From positions 496,001 through 560,000 of the forward strand of contig NZ_AP027732.1 in the NCBI RefSeq assembly GCF_030296615.1: a stretch of DNA of 64,000 nt. Reading direction: 5' to 3'. Both the position numbers and the translations under genes were made by a program. This DNA comes from Frondihabitans sucicola (lineage in GTDB: Bacteria; Actinomycetota; Actinomycetes; Actinomycetales; Microbacteriaceae). Positions 45,522 to 53,051 of this stretch are shown one piece after another. Every line of letters starts with the position of its first letter. Within the stretch, counting starts at the first letter, position 1. The notes under the pieces were generated by a model. It was not told the DNA's origin, did no database searches, and saw only the letters and a program-made list of their open reading frames with translations.

Positions 45522-46763
45522 ATGGCCAGGTACAACCTCGGCACCGTCGTCTCGTTCGAGGTGACCAGGACGCTGACGAAGCGCCGGTTCTGGATCGCGA
45601 CGTTGATCGTGCCCGTGATCATCGGCATCGTCGTCGCGCTGATCGTCGGCGCCAACAGCTCGACCGACAACAGCGTCTCGTCGCAGAAGAACCAGAAGTT
45701 CTCGTTCACGTACAGCGACGCGTCCGGGGTCGTCGACCCGTCGATCGTGAAAGCCGTCGGGGGCTCGAAGGCTTCCTCGCCCAGCGCCGCGATCGCGGCG
45801 GTCAAGAGCGGGAAGCTCGACGCGTACTTCGACTACCCCGCCGATCCTGCGAAGCAGGCGACCAAGGTCTACGGCGTCGACAAGGGCATCTTCGACAACG
45901 GCAAGTACTCGTCGGTGGCGTCGTCGATCCTCACGGCGAGCGCCGAGGCGAAGGTCCACGACGCGAAACTGACGACGCTCGTGAAGGGCGATCTGCCGGT
46001 CGACGCGACCACCTACGACTCGTCCGGTGCGGTGTCGGGCGGGATCGGGAGCGTGATCCCGCCGCTGCTGTTCCTGGCGATCTTCTACGTCGTGATCCTG
46101 CTGCTCGGCAATCAGATGCTGACCTCGACGCTGGAGGAGAAGGAGAACCGGGTCACGGAGATGATCCTGACGACCCTCAACCCGACGACGCTGATCATCG
46201 GCAAGGTGGTGTCGCTGTTCATCGTCGGGATCGTGCAGATGCTCGTGTTCGCTCTGCCGGTGGTGGTCGGGTACCTCTTCTTCCGAACCTCGCTGAACCT
46301 GCCGGCGCTCGACCTCGCCGACCTGCAGCTCGATCCGTGGCAGATGATCACCGGTGCCCTCCTGCTGATCGGGGGCTTCACCCTGTTCACCGGCACGCTC
46401 GTCGCCGTCGGAGCGATCATGCCGACGGCGAAGGAGGCGGGCCAGATCTTCGGCGTCATGATGGCCCTGATCTTCGTGCCGTTCTACGGGGTGACGCTGA
46501 TCGTCTCCGATCCGCACGCGCTGATCGTGCAGGTGTTCACGTGGTTCCCGTACTCGGCGCCGGTCACGGCGATGCTGCGGAACGGCTTCTCGTCGCTGTC
46601 GCCCGGCGAGGCGATCGGCGTGATCGTCGAGCAGTTCGTGCTCGGGGTCGTGGTGCTGCGGCTGGCGGTGCGCCTGTTCCGCTTCGGGTCGATCGAGTAC
46701 TCGAAGAAGGTGTCGCTGTCGGCCGTGCTGCCGTCGCGGAAGGCCGCGCGCGCCGCCCGCTGA
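45522..46763 (+). CDS. natB: ABC-2 family permease, NatB type
   Basis: Export permease of 413 residues with a membrane helix near the N-terminus, a large outside domain (residues 50-170) and five to six C-terminal helices. Visible features are FEVTRTLTKRRFWIATLIVPVIIG, LLGNQMLTSTLEEKENRVTEMILTT (the characteristic EEKENR motif) and MPTAKEAGQIFGVMMALIFVP. It starts seven bases after the ATPase stop. The substrate may be Na+, peptide or drug; the pair is placed by family only. Confidence 0.91.
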   Translation: MARYNLGTVVSFEVTRTLTKRRFWIATLIVPVIIGIVVALIVGANSSTDNSVSSQKNQKFSFTYSDASGVVDPSIVKAVGGSKASSPSAAIAAVKSGKLDAYFDYPADPAKQATKVYGVDKGIFDNGKYSSVASSILTASAEAKVHDAKLTTLVKGDLPVDATTYDSSGAVSGGIGSVIPPLLFLAIFYVVILLLGNQMLTSTLEEKENRVTEMILTTLNPTTLIIGKVVSLFIVGIVQMLVFALPVVVGYLFFRTSLNLPALDLADLQLDPWQMITGALLLIGGFTLFTGTLVAVGAIMPTAKEAGQIFGVMMALIFVPFYGVTLIVSDPHALIVQVFTWFPYSAPVTAMLRNGFSSLSPGEAIGVIVEQFVLGVVVLRLAVRLFRFGSIEYSKKVSLSAVLPSRKAARAAR

Positions 46764-46877
46764 CGCGGTGTTGCAGGGCGGCCTGACGGCGCCCGAGGCG
46801 TAGGCGGCACGCAGCGCGCGGCACGCAACACGCAGCCTGCAGCCCGCAGCCCGCAGCCCGCACACAGCACGACGCCG
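46764..46877. repeat. short tandem repeats between convergent genes
   Basis: The 114-bp gap between natB and the opposing GNAT gene is made of GC-rich short repeats, including GCAGCCC repeated four times near 46838-46862. No coding potential is seen. It may help separate the two convergent transcripts. Confidence 0.6.
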
Positions 46878-47348
46878 TCAGCCGCCGCCCAGCTCCCGCC
46901 GCATCACGAAGTTGGTGAGCTCGACGCCGCGGATCACGGGCCGCTGCTCCTCCACCACGACGAAGCCCGCCCTCTCGAAGAAGCCGCGCGCGGTCAGGCT
47001 CGCGTGCGTCGTGAGCGACTCGGCACCGGCGGTCGAGGCGGCTTCCGTCACGACCTCGAGCAGGGCCGCCGCGATACCGCGGCCGCCGAACGCCGGGTCG
47101 ACGAACAGCATGTCGATGTAGCCCAGCCCGTCGACGTCGATGAACGCGACGACGCGGCCCTCGTCGACGGCCACGACGGTGTCGGCGGCCGCCCGACGCG
47201 CGGCCCACTCCCGGCGGTCGCTGTCGTCGCTCGACCAGGCCGCGATCTGCTCCGGCGAGTAGTCGCGTGCGGCCGTCTCGCGGATGGCGCGCCGGAACAC
47301 GTCGAGCGTCGGCTCGGCGTCGGCGGGCACGTACGGGCGCAGGTGCAT
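46878..47348 (-). CDS. GNAT family N-acetyltransferase
   Basis: A 156-residue acetyltransferase. MHLRPYVPADAEPTLDVFRRAIRETAARDYS is a typical opening. The acetyl-CoA loop is GYIDMLFVDPAFGGRGIAAALLEVV with the R/Q-x-x-G-x-G/A pattern as GGRGIAAA. The C-terminal LTTHASLTARGFFERAGFVVVEEQRPVIRGVELTNFVMRR is characteristic of the YjcF/YafP-like group. Cytoplasmic. Its acceptor is unknown. It stands alone between opposing genes. Confidence 0.91.
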   Translation of the reverse strand: MHLRPYVPADAEPTLDVFRRAIRETAARDYSPEQIAAWSSDDSDRREWAARRAAADTVVAVDEGRVVAFIDVDGLGYIDMLFVDPAFGGRGIAAALLEVVTEAASTAGAESLTTHASLTARGFFERAGFVVVEEQRPVIRGVELTNFVMRRELGGG

Positions 47349-47403
47349 GCATCGACGCTAGCGCGGGGTCACGACGAGCGACAGCACCCGAACGGAGGTC
47401 GCA

Positions 47404-47449
47404 GAAAACCCCCGCCGCCGGCACAGGGAGCACCGGCGGCGAGGGTTTC
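47404..47449 (-). terminator. rho-independent-like terminator of the HAD gene
   Basis: On the minus strand the sequence GAAACCCTCGCCGCCGG, loop, CCGGCGGCGGGGGTTTTC forms a GC stem of about 10 bp plus flanking AAACCC/GGGTTT pairing, then TTTT. It begins eight bases after the stop of the HAD gene at 47457. This is the clearest intrinsic terminator in the window. Confidence 0.8.
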
Positions 47450-47456
47450 GAGGCGA

Positions 47457-49104
47457 TCAGGGCAGGTAGTACGTCGGGTTCGGCAGCTTCACGGAACGGT
47501 CGGCGTGACCGCCGATCAGGTCGCTGAACTGGTCGCCGTAGTTCGCCACGACGTCGTAGTGACCTCCGGCCCTCGACTCGACGAACGCGCGGGTCTGCGA
47601 CTTGTACTCGATCGTCGTGCACTTCGCCGCTGCGCAGGAGATGTACGACGGCTGCTGCGAGGCGCCGACGCCGGTCCACTTCGTGTAGTAGTCCGCCGGC
47701 GTGAAGCCGGTGTACCCGACCTTGGCGAGGTTGCCGATGGTGGCCGCCTTCTGGTCGTCGGTACGGCCGGTGAGCCCGATCAGCGAGCAGCCGTACTTCT
47801 GCGCGACGTCGGTCAGCGAGACCATCGACGGCGTTGCCGGGAAGCGCTGATCCTGCACCCAGACGTCCTGCTCGGCGGGCGAGAAGGTGAAGTGCATGTC
47901 GCCGACCTCCATGTCGTAGGTCCAGAGGGTGGTGTCGTCGGCGTCGAGCACGATCGCGGGGTTCTGATGGCGCTTGGACGCGACGTAGCACTGGGCCGCC
48001 ACGCGGGGGATCTCCTCTTGACGATCGAGGCCATCTCCCGGATGTACGGCGAGGTGGACTTGTTCGACAGGCCCGTACCGGTGTCGCCGTAGTAGGTCGC
48101 GATCGTCGACTTGACGCTGTCGATGTTGGGGATGCCGTCACCCGGCTGCGTGAGGCCGCTCGATCCGTCCGCCTTCATGACGAAGTGCGTGCGGGGAGCG
48201 AGCCGCGGCTCGGAGACGCCCGGCAGGTCGGCCGACGGCAGGTAGTACGTCGGGTTCGGCAGCTTCAGGATGCGGTCGGCGTAGCCGCCCTGCAGGTCGG
48301 ACCACTGATCGCCGACGTTCAGTGCGACGTCGTAGCCCAGGCTCTCGATGTGCTTCCGGGTGAGGGCTTTGAACTCGACCGTGGTGCACTTTGCCGTCGC
48401 ACAGGTCACGTAGGAGGGCTGCTGCGAGGCTCCGACGCCGGTCCACTTCGTGTAGAACTTGTCCGACGTGAAGGCGTCGTAGCCGACCTTCGTCAGGTTG
48501 CCGAGGGTGGCGGCCTTCTGGTCGTCGTTGCGGCCGGTGAGACCGAAGATCGTGAAGCCCATGGCCTTGGCCTGGTTCACGAACCCGACCATCGAGGGGT
48601 GGCCGGGAACCGCTGATCCTGGACCCACACGTCCTGCTCGGGGACCGAGAAGGTGAAGTGCATGTCGGCCACCTCCATGTCGTAGGTCATGAGGGTGGTG
48701 TCGTCGGCGTCGAAGACGATGGCGGGCTTCTTGTGCTGGCGGATCGCCGACAGGTAGATCGACTTCAGCGTGCGGGACTGCTGCGCCACAATGCGCGCCA
48801 TCTCACTGATGTACGGGGAGGAGGTCTTCGACGCGATGCCCGTGCCCGGGTCGCCGTAGTACTTCGCGATGGTCGACTTGACGCTGTCGATGTTGGGAAT
48901 CCCTTCACCGCCCTGCGTGGCGCCGCTCGACCCGTCGGGCGCCATCGTGAACTGCGTGCGGGGCTGCAGCTGCTGTGCGGTGCCGCCGTGGCCCGGATGG
49001 CCACCGCCGTCCCAGGCTTGAGCGGAGTTGGCGCCGAACAGCGTCGCCCCCAGCGCCAGAGCCGCGACCGCGGCGATCGTCTTCGTCGACTTTCGGAGTT
49101 TCAT
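47457..49104 (-). CDS. secreted HAD-family acid phosphatase with two tandem domains (two frame breaks)
   Basis: Exported phosphatase of the HAD superfamily, class B acid-phosphatase-like (subfamily IIIB). A signal peptide (MKLRKSTKTIAAVAALALGATLFGANSAQAW) begins at ATG 49102-49104. Two complete domains follow. Domain 1 has motif I FDADDTT, motif II/III FGLTGRNDDQK, NVGDQWSDL and ends KLPNPTYYLP. Domain 2 has LDADDTT, GLTGRTDDQK, NYGDQFSDL and the same end. Breaks at 48596-48599 and 48005-48009 are each one missing base; repair gives about 549 residues. The two domains share long stretches, for example GIPNIDSVKSTIA, so this is a recent internal duplication. Confidence 0.87.
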
Positions 49105-49215
49105 CGTTCACCAGTCTGTAGAGAGGTTGTCTGCCCCCTTCTGGGGGGCCTGCTCAGCACCCTACTCAGATGATTCATGGCTCGCAGCGAGCCTCCGCAA
49201 AGGTTTACGTGGTCG

Positions 49216-49668
49216 TCACACGGCCGCGCGGAACTCGTAGCGCGTGTCGATCACGTAGTCCTTCGCCGGCCCCGTCGCAGCCCACCGCATGGTCCAGGCG
49301 CCGGGCGCGACTCCTGCTGTCGCGGACGCGGGCTCAGGATCGAGGCGCCCGCGATACAGGTCGGGCGCGCAGTCGTGCAGCAGCTCGGTGCCGGTGGCCC
49401 AGGCGTGGAAGCCGCGGCCGTCCGCGAAGTCGACCGACCAGGGTCCTGCGCCCTCCCGCGTCAGCACCCGGTGCGTGGTGACCGGGACATCGCCCGACGG
49501 CAGGTGCATCGTGCCCTGCTCGCGCCAGTCGATGGTGGTGTCGTCGCGGCGCGAGAACACGGCCGCTCCCTCGACGCCGATCGTCTGCCCGGCCAGGCGG
49601 TCGTCGACGACGCGTTCGAAGGCCCACCGGCCGACGAGGTCGGGCGGCAGGAAGTCGACGCGAAGCAC
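49216..49668 (-). CDS. DUF6314-like protein, 150 aa
   Basis: A small cytoplasmic protein. The chosen start is GTG 49666-49668 (VLRVDFLPPDLVGRWAFERVVDDRLAGQ), with GGGAG ten bases upstream; the longer frame enters the hairpin repeat. DLVGRWAFERVVDDR, FHAWATGTELLHDCAPDLYRGRL and APGAWTMRWAATGPAKDYVIDTRYEFRA fit the DUF6314 lipocalin-like pattern. Its role is unknown. It lies downstream of the hairpin repeat that follows the dehydrogenase gene. Confidence 0.78.
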   Translation of the reverse strand: MLRVDFLPPDLVGRWAFERVVDDRLAGQTIGVEGAAVFSRRDDTTIDWREQGTMHLPSGDVPVTTHRVLTREGAGPWSVDFADGRGFHAWATGTELLHDCAPDLYRGRLDPEPASATAGVAPGAWTMRWAATGPAKDYVIDTRYEFRAAV

Positions 49669-49700
49669 CCGCTCATTCTCCCTCGCCGCGACAGGCGACG

Positions 49701-49779
49701 GCATTTCAGGTTGCAAGCCGACGCGCTGAGCAGAACGGGCTCGGCCCGCCCGCGGCTGCGGCTTGCAACCTGAGTTACC
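49701..49779. repeat. hairpin-repeat copy F
   Basis: TTTCAGGTTGCAAGCC at 49704-49719 faces GGCTTGCAACCTGAGTTACC at 49760-49779; 14 bp pair perfectly (TCAGGTTGCAAGCC). The outer GGTAAC of the left arm has decayed to GGCATT. The element lies 35 bases after the stop of the dehydrogenase gene. Confidence 0.85.
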
Positions 49780-49813
49780 AGCGCCAACGAATCGACGGGC
49801 CGCACCGACGACC

Positions 49814-51040
49814 CTAGAGCTCCTTCTCCTGGAGGCCCCACGGGGAGCCGTAGCCCGACGGAGCGTCGGCGGCCAGGAGCGACAGGAACGGTCCGGCGGG
49901 GAAGGCTTCCGGGCCGAGGACGCCGGCGCCCGACCAGGCGCCGGTGGCGAGCAGCTCGAGCGCGATCACCGGGTTGATGGCGGTCTGCCAGACGACGGCC
50001 TGCGAGGAGTACTCCGCCATCGTCTGCTCGTTGTCGACGACGTGATAGAGGTAGGTCGATCGCGGCTGGCCGTCCTTGCCCGTGCCCCGCACCCAGAGGC
50101 CGGCGCAGGTCTTGCCGGACATCCTGTCGCCGAGGGTCGCCGGGTCGGGCAGCGCGGCGGCGACCACGTCGCGCGGGGCGACCGAGACGCCCTTCACGGT
50201 GAGCGGAGCCGTCGAGTCGAGGCCGAGCATGTGCAGGGTCTTCAGCACCTCGATGAACTCGTTGCCCAGGCCGTACTTGAAGTTCACGCGCTTGGCCTTG
50301 GTCCACCGGGGCATGAGGAGGACCTCCTCGTGCTCGACGTTGACGCACTCGACCGGCCCGATGCCCTCCGGGAAGTCGAACACTTCGGGCTCGGAGAACG
50401 GCGCCGTCGTGTACCACCCGCGGCCCTCCTCGTAGATCACGGGCGGGTTGAGGCACTCTTCGATGGTGGTCCAGATGGAGAAGGACGGCGCGAAGTCGTA
50501 GCCGGCCACGACGAGGTTCGCCCCGTCGCGCACGCCGAGCTCGTCGATCTCGCTGAACAGTTCGTCCTCGGCGTAGCGCGCGAAGACGTCCGACAGGCCC
50601 GGCTCGACGCCCATGCCCACCAGCGCGAGCTGTCCGGCCGCCTCCCACGCGGCCGCCGCCGCGAACTGCTCGTCGCCGAGCTTGACCCCGGTCTGTTCGT
50701 GAGGGGAGGTGGGGTGCGGGTGGCTGAGGCTCATCGCCATGTCGAGGTAGGTGGCCCCCGCCTCGAAGCAGCCGTCGAAGATCGGCATGACGAAGCGCGG
50801 ATCGACCGCGTTCAGCACGTGGGTGATCTCGTGCGACCGGATCAGCGAGGCGACCGACGACGAGTCGGACGCGTCGACCTGGGCGGCGACGAGCCGCGGG
50901 TCTCCCACGGCCTCGACGAGTGCCGTGGGCCTGGCCGGGTCGTAGTCCGCGACGACGAGGCTGTCGAAGAAGTCGCGGCGGACGGCGATGCGCACGGCGG
51001 CCGAACCGACGCCACCGGCGCCGATGATGAGGATCTTCAT
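49814..51040 (-). CDS. saccharopine dehydrogenase family protein
   Basis: NAD(P)-dependent enzyme of the LYS9/saccharopine reductase-like family, 408 residues. The Rossmann motif MKILIIGAGGVGSAAVRIAVRRDF opens it. ITHVLNAVDPRFVMPIFDGCFEAGATYLDMAM and GMGVEPGLSDVFARYAEDEL are typical of the family. The C-terminal domain follows, ending GLQEKEL. It is cytoplasmic. An APC amino-acid or amine permease lies eight bases upstream in the same direction, so the pair probably imports and metabolises a basic amino acid, polyamine or related compound. Confidence 0.89.
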   Translation of the reverse strand: MKILIIGAGGVGSAAVRIAVRRDFFDSLVVADYDPARPTALVEAVGDPRLVAAQVDASDSSSVASLIRSHEITHVLNAVDPRFVMPIFDGCFEAGATYLDMAMSLSHPHPTSPHEQTGVKLGDEQFAAAAAWEAAGQLALVGMGVEPGLSDVFARYAEDELFSEIDELGVRDGANLVVAGYDFAPSFSIWTTIEECLNPPVIYEEGRGWYTTAPFSEPEVFDFPEGIGPVECVNVEHEEVLLMPRWTKAKRVNFKYGLGNEFIEVLKTLHMLGLDSTAPLTVKGVSVAPRDVVAAALPDPATLGDRMSGKTCAGLWVRGTGKDGQPRSTYLYHVVDNEQTMAEYSSQAVVWQTAINPVIALELLATGAWSGAGVLGPEAFPAGPFLSLLAADAPSGYGSPWGLQEKEL

Positions 51041-51048
51041 GAGGAGAG

Positions 51049-52848
51049 CTACTTCGCGTCGGGTGAATCGGAGGAAGAGGAAGAGGTGGGGTCGAACGGT
51101 GCGGCCGGCGTCTCGGTCGTGTCCGGGGTCGGGCCCGTCCGCCGGTTGCCGCGAACGCGCTTGCCGGTCTCGGCGTTGATGGCGACGGCGCCGGTGGGGA
51201 GGTTCGACAGGTCGGGCGAGACGACGGTGGGGAAGTACCCCGAGTCGGGCAGCCCGAAGTTCGCGACGACACCGTCCCCCGGGGCGAGCACGTAGTCGTC
51301 CTGGCGCTTGCTGAGCGTCCGGCCGACGAAGAAGTCCGGCTTGATGACCCGCCAGACGAGCATGAGCACCGCACCGATCAGGAGACCGCCGATGCCGACG
51401 ACCGCTTCGGCACCGATCCCGAAGATCGTGACGTTGTCGCCCTTGGCGTCGGTCAGCCAGTCGGGAGCCGCGAACGCGTAGACGCCGTAGACGAAGACCG
51501 ACAGCAGCATCACGCCGCCGAGGAAGGGGAAGATCCCGCGCATGATGATGCTGCGCGCCGACTGGAACAGCGTCTTGCGGTAGTACCAGACGCAGGCGAA
51601 ACCCGTCATGCCGTAGTAGAAGGCGATCATGAGGCCGATCGACCCGATGAGCGCGTTGAGCAGGTCGACGCTGATGAGCGTGAAGACCAGGTAGAACAGG
51701 CAGGAGATGGCTCCCATGCCGACCGTCGACCACGTCGGCGTGAGGAACCTGGGGTGGATCCGGGCGAACTGCGAGGGGAGCGCCTTGTAGACGGCCATCG
51801 ACAGCGACGTGCGGGCCGTCGGCAGGATCGTCGTCTGGGTCGAAGCGGAGGCCGAGGTCAGGATCGAGAAGCCGAGCATGGCCATCAGGATCGAGCCGAT
51901 GACGCCACCGCCGAAGAGTTGCGGCCCGATCGACGAGAACACGTCGTTGGCGTTGTCGAGGTTCGCGAGGCCGATGCCCTTGGTGCCGACGCCGGCGAAG
52001 GCGATCGTGGCGACGGCGACGAGGACATAGGTGACCAGCAGAAGCACCGTCGAGAGGATCGCCGCGCGACCGGGCGTCTTCTCCGGGTCCTTGGTCTCCT
52101 CGTTGATCGACACGGCGGTGTCCCAGCCCCAGTAGATGAAGATCGCGGTCAGCATCGCCGGCGCAATGGTCTGGAAGCCGAGGGGGAACGGGTTGAGCCA
52201 GGACAGCGACGGCAGGATCGAGTACGACTCGGCGTCGCCTCCGTACACCCGGACCAGGGCGAACACCGCGAAGAAGATCAGGATCACGACTTCGAAAGCC
52301 AGCAGGAAGTACTGCAGCCGCGCCGAGATCTCGATGCCCCGATAGCAGATGTACGTCATGACGATGATCCAGGCGAGGCCCGCAGCGGTCGACCAGACCG
52401 GGTTGGTCGACAGGGCCGCGACCTGCGGCAGCCCGAACGACCCGACGAAGGTGAAGGAGTACGACCCGGCGATCGAGGCGAGGTTCGCCATGACGATCAC
52501 GTCGGCCGCGATGATTCCCCAGCCGCCCATCCAGCCCGTCTTCGGCCCGAACGCGCGAGACGCCCAGGTGAACGTCGTGCCGCAGTCGGCCTCCGCCTTG
52601 TTGAGCTCCTGGTAGGCGACGGCGATCAGGTACATCGGGATGAACGCGAGCAGGATGATGCCCGGCGCACGAACGCCGGCGATCGTCGCTCCGCCGACGA
52701 CGATGAAGCCGAGGCTCGCTGCCAGGCTGTAGGCGGGGGCCGTCGAGGCGACCCCGACCACGACGCTCGAGACGAGACCGAGGGATCCTCCCTTCAGCCC
52801 TTTGGTGTCGACGGGCTGGGTGCTCGTCGGCGCGGTGGTTGCAGACAT
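51049..52848 (-). CDS. APC family amino acid/amine permease
   Basis: Secondary transporter with about 12-14 predicted helices and a long hydrophilic C-terminal tail (NRRTGPTPDTTETPAAP). ATG 52846-52848 (MSATTAPTSTQPVDTKGLKGGSLGLVSSVVVGVASTAPAYSLA) has GGAGG six bases upstream; the longer frame is not needed. FIYWGWDTAVSINEETKDPEKTPGRAAILS is the characteristic APC loop. About 599 residues. It is followed after eight bases by the dehydrogenase gene. Confidence 0.92.
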   Translation of the reverse strand: MSATTAPTSTQPVDTKGLKGGSLGLVSSVVVGVASTAPAYSLAASLGFIVVGGATIAGVRAPGIILLAFIPMYLIAVAYQELNKAEADCGTTFTWASRAFGPKTGWMGGWGIIAADVIVMANLASIAGSYSFTFVGSFGLPQVAALSTNPVWSTAAGLAWIIVMTYICYRGIEISARLQYFLLAFEVVILIFFAVFALVRVYGGDAESYSILPSLSWLNPFPLGFQTIAPAMLTAIFIYWGWDTAVSINEETKDPEKTPGRAAILSTVLLLVTYVLVAVATIAFAGVGTKGIGLANLDNANDVFSSIGPQLFGGGVIGSILMAMLGFSILTSASASTQTTILPTARTSLSMAVYKALPSQFARIHPRFLTPTWSTVGMGAISCLFYLVFTLISVDLLNALIGSIGLMIAFYYGMTGFACVWYYRKTLFQSARSIIMRGIFPFLGGVMLLSVFVYGVYAFAAPDWLTDAKGDNVTIFGIGAEAVVGIGGLLIGAVLMLVWRVIKPDFFVGRTLSKRQDDYVLAPGDGVVANFGLPDSGYFPTVVSPDLSNLPTGAVAINAETGKRVRGNRRTGPTPDTTETPAAPFDPTSSSSSDSPDAK

Positions 52849-52997
52849 TCGGGCCTCCATCGGTGCAGGATCGCGGGTTGCCCAAGAGAACCGGAACCCG
52901 CCGCCACGCGTCAATGCCGTCTCGTCCTGTTCGAGTTTTCGCATTGCCGTTCCGGCAGCCGCACACCGGCAGCGGGCGCGCCGGCGACCACCGAAGT

Positions 52998-53031
52998 CGC
53001 CCCCGACCACGAAGGTTCGTGGCGGGGGCGC
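52998..53031. terminator. hairpin after the GH92 gene
   Basis: GCCCCCGACCACGAA pairs with TTCGTGGCGGGGGC across two bases, with one mismatch. It lies about 20 bases beyond the stop of the minus-strand GH92 gene. A T-run is lacking. It is probably a terminator or a barrier to exonucleases. Confidence 0.65.
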
Positions 53032-53051
53032 TTCGGTGCGCGGGCAGCGAG

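Noticed and set aside
44718..46865. A 715-codon antisense frame over the ABC genes, and similar frames at 34359-36224 and 59691-62255
   Set aside because: They lie opposite well-supported genes and have His/Arg/Asp-rich composition typical of antisense frames in high-GC DNA.
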